Positions 1-9,955 of a DNA stretch of 64,000 nucleotides are shown in pieces. The notes beneath the pieces are model-generated. The model did no database searches, had not been told where the DNA came from, and saw only the letters and a list, made by a program, of their open reading frames with translations. The position numbers and the translations under genes are program-made. The stretch's first letter is position 1. Each line of letters starts with the position of its first letter. This DNA comes from Leptodontidium sp. MPI-SDFR-AT-0119 (Eukaryota > Ascomycota > Leotiomycetes > Helotiales > Leptodontidiaceae). The DNA lies in assembly GCA_020726505.1 (NCBI GenBank), contig JAHLEZ010000004.1, positions 3,432,652 to 3,496,651 on the forward strand. The letters run 5' to 3'.

Positions 1-1057
1 TTGTGGAGGCTGGCGCTTCTGGAAGTGAAGAATTACTTTTAGAGGCGATTTGGTTTTTGAATAGTTGCTTATTATACTGTATCCTCGATGAGTCGTGGTT
101 CTCGTGGTGGTTTATCTGATCCCCACTTCTCCACTGTGCTCGCTTCCACTGGCGTTGTTTTTGGTGGAAAAGTCCAATCAACCAGCTCACACGTGGTAGA
201 TGATGGAGAGTCGAGGTTCAAGAGGTGCAGCGAGGACCCGAATAGAACGAAGCGATTCGGGTCACCGAAAATATCGGTCCGCTTGATTTGAAGAGAGCCC
301 AAAGAAGCCGCCGCCTAATTTAACAATGCTGCAGTCATAATAGGCTGCTCTTAAATCAGGTGAAAATTACAGTCATTTACAAAATCGGCTTCCCTCACCA
401 AACTCGCCAGAACATTCTCAGCCCCACCTACTGTACCATTTGCCGATATCAGAGTCAGCAGCAGTCCTTTTGACCCAATCAGACTCAAATTCAGTGCCGC
501 TATTTTAACTACTTATGCTACTGGCCGGAAGAAAAAATTGCGAATGAATTTGTGCATGTGCTATAAAATACTAAACTAAACACACTGCTAAAATTACAAA
601 AACTATTGCTATTATCTTGTCAAGAGCTGAAGCGTAGCCATATCAAGGAAAAATGTCATATGAGCCTGGCACTCCGAAATAGAAGAGATTTCCAGAGGAG
701 TAGATTTCCAATTTCCACCCAGCTGCCCAAAATCACAAACAGAATATCTCTATCGCCTTCTCAGTGCCAAAATACAAAAAAATACAAAAATCTATAGTCC
801 TAGAATACAGCAACGCAACCCTCTCCTTGACCCTCCTCACGAGACGCCGGCGGAACTCCAGAGCAGTCTGATCGAAAACTACCCTTTTGTGAGAAGAGTT
901 CGTAATCTAATGTTATTTTCGCCTCGTTCCCCCTTGACATGCCCTCCGGAAATCCATCTCCGAGTATGTCTTCCTGGCTCTCGTTGTCGGGGCTTGTTTA
1001 CTGTTTGCTCTTGCGGGGGACACTACTCTTGTGTCTATCGCACAAGCCAAGTTCGTA
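1..1057. other. No recognisable gene
   Basis: This stretch holds only short open frames in several directions. An antisense frame around 72-302 is the longest at the left edge and I recognise no family in it. Nothing here has a convincing domain, and the window edge may cut a gene. Confidence 0.5.
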
Positions 1058-1585
1058 TTAGTCGGTCAATGTTCGAGGAAGAGTATTAGCGGCATTCCTA
1101 CTAAATGGCGTTGTGGTAGGTGGTACGTCGTGGCTGCTCCTAACCACCTTTAGGAAATGACGTCGAAAAAAAGGTTTAAAGCTAGAAAGACAAGTACAAA
1201 TGATTCCAATATACACCTCTAAGACGCTAAAAGTGTTATTAGCGCTAAAGCTCGCTAGTGTTCTCGAAGGGAGAAATAAACTTACGACCATACATTAAGC
1301 TCAGCCCCTAACCATGTGAAATCTGGAGAACGAACGAGGTCCCAAATTACCTTTAGCCGGATGGCACTGACGATGTAAACACTTGTGGAAATTAGCTATT
1401 GTTTGATTTGTAGGCACATCTAAGGAGGGGAAAGCGTATAGTGATCCGGTTATAAAGAGGCTAACTAATGCCACTTTTTGTTTTATTTTCACTTTCAGCT
1501 TCCATACTAGCGCCATTGGCAGGACTAGCATTGCAACATCAGTTACGACATTTATCGAACCATGTGCCAGGAGAATTTTCGACAC
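1058..1585 (-). pseudogene. SAT4-type fungal rhodopsin-like membrane protein, fragment
   Basis: This is the C-terminal half of a fungal integral-membrane protein of the SAT4 / Fung_rhodopsin family (seven-helix proteins of mostly unknown role). Reading leftward, the first exon has INVVTDVAMLVLPMALVWKL, then KQKVALVSLFITGS, both family hallmarks. A change of frame between about 1390 and 1440 leads to IVSAIRLKVIWDLV and PDFTWLGAELNVWS. A 59-bp intron (1227-1285, GTAAGT to TAG) then joins to VLEVYIGIICTCLSSFKPFF, the usual end of the domain. The N-terminal helices are missing and I found no start, so it is called a pseudogene. The family assignment is strong; function cannot be inferred. Confidence 0.75.
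1227..1285 (-). other. Intron in SAT4 relic
   Basis: The minus strand reads TC|GTAAGT at the donor and TTTTAG|C at the acceptor. Removing these 59 bp restores the conserved run from the aromatic TW...W segment to the LEVYIGIICTCL segment. A CTAAT-like branch sequence lies shortly before the acceptor. Confidence 0.75.
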
Positions 1586-3717
1586 GTTGATGTATTTCCC
1601 CTTTGTAATAGTGAGATCCCAGTTTTTGGCGACAGGCTAGCAGTTGAAAAGAAATTCGAATGAGCCGAGAAAAGAGTATAAGACTGTTGTTACTAAGATT
1701 ACCTATACCGCGATTCTAAATAGCTTATATAGCAAGAGTCTTAAGTAGAGTAAAAGTATTAATAACTTAACGCACATGAAGGACATGCCATAGAATATAC
1801 TAAGGATAATACCTATTTAAATTTAAGGTTAGTAAATAGTAAAGATTGGCATGGAATGTCTTATCTCGTTCTGGACTCTAGTAACTATTCACTTACTTGT
1901 AAGAGACTAGGACTGAACGTAGTAAATGGAACGTCCCAGATATACACACCGAGGCCGAGATGGGTCGCTTTAGAGCTAAGAATTAGCAAAAAACCAGTAG
2001 GGTGCACTATAAGTATCTACTCACAAACTATAAGCAAAGCACTATAGGGAATGGAGAAAACCTTTCGGACAAAAAACATTAGTATTCTTTCTGTGTATAT
2101 ACTTTCGTGACGAACCGACGATTCATACCCATGCAAAGCCAATCGCGTCTAGACTTAGTTAATCCAACACACTCAGGAACTTTAACAACAAATAAACTTA
2201 TAATCGTTAATCTTAACCTTCCGAACGATTACAATCCTTGTATAAAGTCGTAGAAGTAGAACGATAGTCGCCAGCGGGAACATGATTACAATGGCAAGAG
2301 TAACCCGGTATCCTTAAGAGTCGGGATTTTTGAAGTTCGGAATAACTCTAAGTAAGGGGGGAAAGGCGCCAATAATGCTATCTCTCTCAGTGTTAAGGAC
2401 AGGACTCATCGCGCTAACGAGCTAGGGGATGCTGAGCATAAAAACTTCGTCGGGACAGAGGACTGTTCTGTTATTGAATTATAATCTGCTGCGGAGGGAG
2501 AAAACGGGAGTGAAAGATGATGATGGATTGGTCTTCTGGAGCTGACCTCTGAATATAAGAAACGAACGCTCTTTGTTTGTAGCTCGAATTGAAGTTAGAA
2601 GCCAACATCCATATCCGAATCCTCACACTAAATAACGCCACAGGGTCAACGCAGTTGATGGCGGTCATCAAAAACAATGGGTGGTCAATCCGGGGAAGGC
2701 ACCCAGCCAATCAGAAATTTGAACTGCGGTCGTGCTTAGGACCCCTACTTGATGCCACAACAAAGACCGTCGAAAAAACGAAGACCAAAAGCGGAAGATG
2801 CCACCAAGACTCACACCACAAATATGGAGGAGCCCGTAAGCACACCAGCGGCAATTGCTTCCGAGTTCTAGTTATTTCTTGTTACCGCCCAAGCCGACCT
2901 CACATGTCTCCGCCGAACGCCATTGCCATTGCCGGATGCGTCCCCGCATGCCTTGTTAAGCCACCTGTGGGCAAATGGCATCTCCCTCATCAAGCCACCT
3001 CTGCGCAAATGGAAGCAACTGCATCTCCCTCGTCTTGATCGAGAATGCGAAGACAATCGATGGGCCCGCGGAAGGCGGCACCAATAGCTCGACCGATCCA
3101 GATCGAGGGGCTGCTGTTCCCGCTTCGCAGACAGGATCCAAAAACACGGGAGGGCTTCCAGGAGACGCACGGATCGTTTTTGTATTGACTCTTTGTCTTC
3201 TGGCTCAGGTAATTAGAAGTGATATATTTCAGCCACGTACTGTGCTAATTGAATTCCGGCGACTTCCGTCACATCGGCGCGAAATCCAGCAATGCGAGTC
3301 TATCTCGTCCTGCTTTTCTAATCTCTGCTGTCTTCCTTCCTGCCCTCAGGTCCGTTCGAAAGTGGCTTCGAGAGAAACTAATGGTCTGTCTACCTATGCT
3401 TTCCTCTACTACTGCAAAAGGAAATAAAAAGGGTGAAAGACAGCAGTCTGGAATTTGGAATGGTTTATAAGCTCATCGTCTTATTGTACTTATCGCTGTC
3501 CTAGCCGGTTGTGCGATTGTCGTGAAGACTCTTGGTGGTGAAGGGGAGCTTAGCTGCTGAGAAAGCTTAAGGGTTAGGTTAGTCCGTTTTGCGCATGCAT
3601 AGTTGCACAAAAACATACAAGTACAAGTAGATAGAGGGTCCTTGGCCACGTTGAAATTTATATTCATTACGTCCTTTCTGGCTTGTATCGGCTAATTAAC
3701 CAATCCATCAGCCAATC
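1586..3717. other. No recognisable gene; relic DNA
   Basis: Several open frames exist (for example plus strand 2589-3038 and 2975-3427, minus strand 2868-3170) but they overlap each other on both strands and none shows a recognisable motif. A short imperfect duplication is visible around 2958-3037 (CAAATGG and GCATCTCCCTC occur twice). I see nothing else that can be supported. Confidence 0.45.
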
Positions 3718-4740
3718 ATGAACTGCCTTTTGCTCTCCATTTTGGTCCCCCTTGCGGCCGTTGGGACGGCGCTCGTTGACACCGTTGACAATAACAACAA
3801 TGTCGGCCGACGAGTCGGGACGACAAGTAGTTTTGTGACTAGTCATCCGGCTCAGAACGCCTCACAGGTGTTGGAGTATCTCGGCATCCCGTACGCAAAG
3901 CCGCCGGTAGGATAGTTGAGGGTTCGCGCTACTAGTGGCATTTGTGAATCCTTCAGGAAGAGTGGATAGGTCAAAATTCGTTAGCTGTAAAAACAAAACA
4001 CTAAATACTACCTCCACCCTGCCCTAGTCTCCCTAACTCTTAAGAGTCAGTATCAGATTGCTGAGACCCTGCCTTTCTGTCTTTCTAGTTACCGTAAGCA
4101 AGCAAAACGGCTTCCCAATACTCTTCCTGCCCCCACACTGTACCCGATGTCCCCAGCTAACGGGTAACGAGCGTGTAGTGACTGCCCAGTAAATACTCTC
4201 CCCATTTCAAGCATAGACCTCACCGGCTCCCCTGAAAATGCACGCAACGTGTTCTTGATGCTCGATCAACTTGGCCATAGTCAAAGCGAGGACTGTCCGT
4301 CACTCAATGTCTGGACAAAGTCCAAACCCGGACAGAAAAAGCCTGTTCTCTTGTGGCTTTACGGTGGTTGTTAGTTTCCCCTCCTGACTTAGCTACAGCG
4401 GGAAGAAGAAGGCTAACTGGCCTACAGCCTACCAAGGAGGCACATCACATGCCTCCGTATCGTCTGGCCAATAGCTTGCAGGTAAGGAAGACGTTGTCGT
4501 AGTTTCTATAAAGTGAGCTACTCACCCCTCAACCAGTTCAGAGAAGACAGCGCCCATGCTGACCCGAATTCCTCATTTCACAGCTACCGTCTCAATATCT
4601 TTGGCTTCCCTGCCCTATGACGTGGCAGCTCAGAGACAGGAACCGCAATTACGACTAGTGTATTTAAGAATCCCATCTAAAGGACATTTTGTGCGCGTGG
4701 AGCAAAACTCGGATTGTATCCAAACATGGCAGACGTAGCA
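3718..4740 (+). pseudogene. Secreted type-B carboxylesterase/lipase, broken
   Basis: The remnant starts with an ATG and a hydrophobic signal-like stretch (MNCLLLSILVPLAAVGTAL). It then has the family landmark VLEYLGIPYAKPPVG. The next codon is TAG, followed in frame by LRVRA, so an internal stop has replaced the residue between PPVG and LR. Further on, SEDCPSLNVW (4285-4314) and KPVLLWLYGG (4336-4368) are the next two conserved blocks. DVVVVSI then runs into a 71-bp intron (4513-4583), after which YRLNIFGFP restores the VSINYRLNIFGFP block. The GxSxG nucleophile elbow and the rest of the alpha/beta hydrolase are not recognisable. In life such enzymes are secreted esterases. Confidence 0.8.
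4513..4583 (+). other. Intron in carboxylesterase pseudogene
   Basis: GTGAGC donor and TTTCACAG acceptor. Splicing joins ATAAA to CTACCG and restores the conserved SINYRLN run, which is why I accept it. Confidence 0.75.
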
Positions 4741-4856
4741 ATCCCGAATTCGATACCTAGGACCTTAACTTGCTGGATTTATATCGACATGGAACATCGA
4801 AAGGCAATCTGCACTGGCACTAAATGTATGCGAGCCATTGCAGCAAGAAGCACAAG

Positions 4857-5634
4857 AAGTGGTCCTCTAAGCAGCTCCGCGCATTCATGAGTTCGTTGAG
4901 CAGCTAGGATGGAGTCCTTCCCGGGACGACGAGATTGCTGAGGATGGATAGGCGCCACCCCCGCATCTCTGGGTCGGATTCAATCATGGTCTGGAGAAGG
5001 ACCGTACTGGCTGGTTAATGAGAGTAAGTGTTCTGAAGACAACAGCCTGTGGAGATATGATGCAGAGTTCAAGCGAATACAGGAAGTTGGTGGATGAGCA
5101 GATGGATGAGCAGGCAGATAGGAAAGTCGAGGACTTATCAGTGTATCAAGCTGGTATTGTGGATGACTTTATTGATGTAGACGGCTGTGATTGGGTTCTG
5201 GTAGAGCTACCAGGACAGAAGTAACGGCGGGTGCCCGAGTGCTGCGAGACATACCCAGTGAAAGTGGACAATGCCAACGAACAGCCATTCTCGACCAGGA
5301 GGGAAAGGTTCTACCTGGGGTTGCCGACGTCCTAGGAAAGGAAAACGACATCCACATAGCCAAGATCGGGTGGCTGAGTAGGAAAGACACGGGGAAAGCT
5401 ATGGTTGTCTATGTCACGAAAGGCAGCGAGGCAGCACGACTATTGCAAGACCAATACTTCCACGTTGCTAAAAGAACAACACCCACAGACTGCCCCTCTT
5501 GTACGGAAAGCACAGGCGGAGAAGACGCTAAGCGCCTCACTGGCTGTTGGGCTCTGGCAGAAGCGGATCGCGGGTCCGCATCCTGGCGAGTCCTAGTGGC
5601 CAATAAACACCGCTTTGGGATACACTTGGAATAA
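4857..5634 (+). pseudogene. Degraded LINE (Tad-like) ORF1 fragment
   Basis: From about 4885 the plus strand encodes HEFVEQLGWSPSRDDEIAED, then after stops and frame changes a charged stretch. From 5191 to 5634 it encodes a frame containing KIGWLSRKDTGKAMVVY and KGSEAARLLQDQYF. From memory, this WL-R...SMVVYLTK..DA..LL....F pattern is typical of the gag-like ORF1 of fungal non-LTR elements, just upstream of the zinc knuckles. The zinc knuckles themselves are not visible, and the frame changes near 5480-5500. It is unrelated at the sequence level to the intact LINE at 9.7-15.65 kb. The family call is moderately secure. Confidence 0.55.
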
Positions 5635-5898
5635 ACAGACGCCTTATGTGCATTCCGGGGGCTGCTGGCCTGCGAAATCAATTCAGAGGACAAGCAATCA
5701 CTTAGAACCTGAACATATGCCCAAGTAAACCACTATACCCGGCATTACTGTATCACTTAATGTAATGATCTTGCGAACGAGTAACTTAGATAGTTGTTCC
5801 TACTGTAACACCATATTGGACTTGGGCTCTGCAGGTTCGATTCTTCATCGGCCCATTTGGCCTGTTCTCTCCTCTCGCCAGATCGTGACGTTCTGTTC

Positions 5899-5926
5899 GT
5901 GTGTGTGTGTGTGTGTGTGTGTGTGT
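5899..5926 (+). repeat. (GT)14 microsatellite
   Basis: Uninterrupted GT dinucleotides, 28 bp. Confidence 0.95.
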
Positions 5927-6379
5927 CTCCCCATACATACACACTGTGCACCGCCATTTCAAAGAGATATAGCCAGGAATTTAGACTCGTAAAGCCAATT
6001 GCTTCTAGCATTTAGGGCAGTCGTCTTCTCAAATCCAAGCCCGTCGACGGGCGCTGTATATATCTGCGAAATGTGTGTTGACGTTACTGCTCGTAGGTAA
6101 CTTGATCCGAAGAGAGTGTTCAGGTTGGTAAGGAGGTAGGGACTTCAACAACGTTCGCGACCTTGCGTGCCTCTATTGTCAGTATCTAGGTCAGCGTGCT
6201 TAATGAAGCTGTGACTATAGAGTTTAGGGTTCTGTAGGCAAAGTACATTGACACCTTACTAGGAAGAGCTGGGTGAACAAAGCATTGCGTTCGATGCTAC
6301 TGCTAACCTGGTACTGTTGTAGTGAAGGCCCTCCTCACCTCAGGGACCTGGATTGCCCGAATAACAAAAACCAGAGATA

Positions 6380-6531
6380 CGGAAGGGGGTTGACAGTGGG
6401 TCTCGTCCACGGGTGTAGGGCGGTAAGGCAATGCGTTCTATAGAATAGTGTTAATTATTCTGATTTTCCCCAGAAATTTCCTGGATTAGTGAGGCCAGGG
6501 CTGGACGAGACCCACTGTCAACCCCCTTCCG
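6380..6531. repeat. 30-bp perfect inverted repeat, MITE-like
   Basis: Bases 6380-6409 and 6502-6531 are exact reverse complements (arm begins CGGAAGGGGGTTGACAGTGG). They flank a 92-bp AT-rich centre. Total length is 152 bp. No clear target-site duplication is visible, so this could be a miniature DNA transposon, a hairpin or a chance product of rearrangement. Confidence 0.7.
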
Positions 6532-6654
6532 GACTTCAAGCATCTCAATTTTCAAACTAATCAATAAAAATAAAAGTTCCGAATCAACCAGGGGCTCCTC
6601 CTCACCACCTCATTCCCCCGACCCTTCAATGTCGATGGGGATTTTGAGGATACC

Positions 6655-6741
6655 CATTCGATGTTGATGGTCATAATGACCACCTCGCTTAAAATATCCA
6701 CATAAGACTAGTGACAACCACCACAAAACGGCTAGTAATAA
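6655..6741 (+). repeat. Direct repeat, left copy
   Basis: About 87 bp (from CATTCGATGTTGATGGTCAT to GGCTAGTAATAA) recurs at 8052-8139 with scattered transitions. It contains the short palindrome GGTCATAATGACC. It might be the remnant of a terminal repeat enclosing the membrane-protein relic between the two copies. Confidence 0.65.
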
Positions 6742-7022
6742 TTCGTTAGTACGTGATTACTTAACTATTAAATAGTTATTATCTACAAGCCTCGTATTTC
6801 TTTATACCCTGGTTATCATAGTTCCAGCGTCTTATCCCCTTCTAGTCCGATTTTCTAGTTTACTGACCCTAAATAATTACTAGCGCATTTAGTCTTAAGC
6901 TTATATCTTAGCATTTAAGTAAATCCGTATTCGCCAAATGTAGAATTTTTATCTAGTTATATCCTCGTAGTTCCCTCTCAATGAGTTTCATTTCCTAATT
7001 CCCTCCCTACTCTGCTATTGAC

Positions 7023-7765
7023 ATGCGTTCCTTTTTAGCCGTCAATATAGGCCTCTTTACCGCCTTACTAATTATTATTTTTATATTAGTAGCTGTCGCG
7101 GAACTTGCTATATATATTTTTACTTTACGAGCAGAGACATACAAGCTTACAGGTGTGATAGTAATAGTTATATATTACTACATATGTTATTCTACTTCGC
7201 GTACTAACCTCGATAGTTCTAGAGTATTAGACCCTAAAGACTCTTGTGACATAGTCTACTAAACCTAAGTCCCGACGATCCCTTTAATGCCCGGCTCCAA
7301 AACATTACATTTAGAACATTTTAATGTTGTCTCAGATTCGCTACGTACACTGATTACTAATTATTGCCGATATACCTTACGACGCTAAATATCCCTCTAG
7401 GGCCTACGACGAGAATTAAGGATATATATGCTCTCAAGGGTATTACCTCCGAAATAACTTATATATCGTTAGCCTAGGCAATTGTATCTATAATGATACT
7501 TATCCTTACTATAGTAGCTATAGTCTCTTCTTATTACTATACTTTTATATAGCGCTTTCGCCCCTCTAATATACTACTAAAGGGTTTTGTTGTTTTCTAG
7601 AGCATTACTGCCTGCTCTTTCCTTATACTCCCTATAATCTTCACAAAACAAGCGTCATAAGACTTGCGCGATATCGTTAGTATTAAAGTTTCGAATAGGC
7701 ATATCGTAGGGCTGAGTTTTGGTGCTCTTTGTTACACACTTGTTTTGTCCCTTTATATATTGTTT
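7023..7765 (+). pseudogene. Multi-pass membrane protein relic, unrecognised
   Basis: The plus strand keeps one frame from 7023 to 7262 (79 codons) with a strongly hydrophobic stretch, FTALLIIIFILVAVAELAIY. After interruptions it has a second hydrophobic run around 7475-7560 and a third, LSFGALCYTLVLSLYILFI, around 7710-7765. Interrupting stops are mostly TAG/TAA of the RIP kind. This looks like a decayed multi-helix membrane protein. I considered the fungal DUF3433 family but could not match a diagnostic motif. It lies between two direct repeats. Confidence 0.35.
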
Positions 7766-8051
7766 ATTTGTAATTAGAACTTCTGTAATTAGAGCAACTC
7801 AATCCAAGTTAGCACTTGTCTTCCTCTCTCTAACTTTGGGCAACGGTTTGCGCTTTGTCAAATATTATACTAGTTAAATGTACAAAGCTCTACAAGTTGA
7901 CTTACCGCACGTAGTGTTGCTCTGGCTTCGTCTGCGTGTAATTAGCCTTAGTAAACCGTTCTCCACAACTATAGGTCAGGAATGCCGTGGTTCCTAGATC
8001 GAGTGTGCCTTTACTCAGAAGGCTTACGAGTAAAGAGGTGGTGATTAAACC

Positions 8052-8139
8052 TATTCGAATGTTAATGGTCAAAGTGACCACCTCGCTTAAAATATCCACC
8101 TGAGACTAGTGACAAGTACTACAAAATAGCTAGTAATAA
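8052..8139 (+). repeat. Direct repeat, right copy
   Basis: Matches 6655-6741: both contain GACCACCTCGCTTAAAATAT followed by a shared GACTAGTGACAA block and an ending GCTAGTAATAA. Differences are mainly A/G and C/T. Confidence 0.65.
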
Positions 8140-9702
8140 CTACAGATCATATATTCTCGGTTATAATACTCTCTAAGAAGATTAAGAAGTCTCCTAAAAG
8201 ACAATAAGTAATTTCCCCGTTATTAATATAATAAGCCAACTAGTACTCTATTATTTACGAAGGGTTTAAGCCTTTTGGCGCCGCCTATCTAATAATACTA
8301 ACGAGGCTCCTTTAAGTTCGACAGATTCAGGAACTCCCTAAAGACTCTAAAGTGTGCTTAGGGTGTTACTTAAGAATCCGTGGGATGACTATAGCTATAT
8401 TCGACATCTTGGCTAGACCACATTAACCTTGCGCAAAGTATCGTCCTTTTAGCTTGCCGATATTCGAGAGGTTTCTCCTTTTAAAGTTTTAGGGGACCCG
8501 CTAATCTTTCCTTAGATTAAGTATCTAAACATCGCAGCTATCGAAGAGATTTATTATTATGATAATAGGATTTTTCTTATTATAAAACATCTTAACGTCT
8601 CTTTCGCTTAGTTAGAATTCTAGAAATATAAACTAGAAGAGCGAGAGATAACTACAATACTTACCGAAGTACTAGTTACCCTCACTCACGAACGACGTAA
8701 TAGTTAATAGTAGCAGGTTCTAAAAGGCGTGGCTTATGTCTCTTCACTTAGGCTTTCTTACAGAGACCTCTCGTAAGAAAACATCTAGTTGTCTCTTAAT
8801 AGAGATATTAAACTTAGTTAGTTCATCCCACATATAACACACAACTTGTACTTATCTATTTGTCACAGTCCTAGATCCTTGAGAGCTCAAGTATAATGGA
8901 CTATATAAGAGCCCTAAAGTCTCACAGGTTCTATTAGATTTCCTAATTTTGGCTAAAATTATAAAAGAAATAATACTTTCTTGCTATCACCTCACCCTAA
9001 ATAATGAGAAATAGTCTAGGGACGCGATTGATTTTATCTCATGTACTCTAGAAGGGTCGTTTAAGAGTTTAATAAATGTAAGGAGCAACTAGATGGTGTA
9101 TTGCGAATATTAGCTAATTAAACTAGCATTACTTCCTCAAGCAAGTTGTATCCCTAAGAAGGCTGATTCCACGCATCCGTTTCGCCTACGAAGCCGAGCG
9201 TAGGTCTTGGAATTCTAATAGCGAAAAGGAGCAAGTTGTTGACTTTGATTTTATTACGGCGGCTTAAAGATAAGATTTTCCTAAATATTATACTTGAAAT
9301 TCATAATAATAGACAAATATTATAGTATATTACGCGGCTAGTTCCTCGACTTTTATGACTTTAGGTACTCTTAGGCCCTATGTCGTCCCGCCACGTTAGG
9401 CAAGGTGTGCCTAATTCTAGAACACCCTTCTAACTCATTCCTTCACAGGCGGTGGAGGGGAACTAAAGAAAACGTGAAAAGACTAAAAAGGAACTCTTTG
9501 ACCGTAAACTTTAGAGAGGGGAGAAGAGTATAACGAGTATTCGCAGCGAAGTATTAAGTGCGATACTATTTCGGATTAGTATTAACGCCGAGCAAGAAAT
9601 ATAAATTAATTGTATTAAATGCAGAGGAACTCTTTCTATTAAGTCTTATAAAGAGATGCTATTTATTATAACCGTCGCTACTGTATGATTTGCTTTACAT
9701 TC
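8140..9702. other. AT-rich RIP-decayed DNA, no recognisable gene
   Basis: TA-rich, stop-dense DNA in all frames. Short stretches read as protein when TAG/TAA are taken as former Gln codons, but I could not recognise a family. It ends at the insertion point of the LINE. Confidence 0.45.
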
Positions 9703-9710
9703 TCTCCTCC
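9703..9710. repeat. LINE target-site duplication, 3' side
   Basis: TCTCCTCC here and at 15652-15659 flank the LINE. Identity continues for six more bases (TTATTA), which on this side merges with the element's own trinucleotide tail, so the duplication is 8 to 14 bp. Confidence 0.8.
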
Positions 9711-9730
9711 TTATTATTATTATTATTATT
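9711..9730 (-). repeat. TAA-repeat 3' tail of LINE
   Basis: On the minus strand this is about seven TAA/ATA units, in place of a poly(A) tail. Such trinucleotide tails are known from I-group LINEs. Confidence 0.8.
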
Positions 9731-9772
9731 CCATTTTCGTCCTGTATGAGAGCTCAGGGAGCACGTAGGACG

Positions 9773-9793
9773 TCCACCAGCTAGGCTGGTGGA
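9773..9793 (-). promoter_or_regulatory. Stem-loop in LINE 3' UTR
   Basis: TCCACCAG, a 5-base loop, then CTGGTGGA: an 8-bp perfect stem about 45-60 bases before the tail. Some LINE reverse transcriptases recognise a stem-loop near the RNA 3' end. That role here is inference. Confidence 0.5.
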
Positions 9794-9955
9794 GTTTCTA
9801 GGTTGTTATAATACACAGAAGTAGTATACAAGAGTGGTCTGGTCGTTGCTTTGCAGCATTGTATACTGATGAATGATGAGGGTCAGTCCCTTGTTGACAA
9901 AAGGAAAAAAGGTATTGTGCTAGCCCAACTGGTCTCTTCCCTTCGCTCCTTCCCC

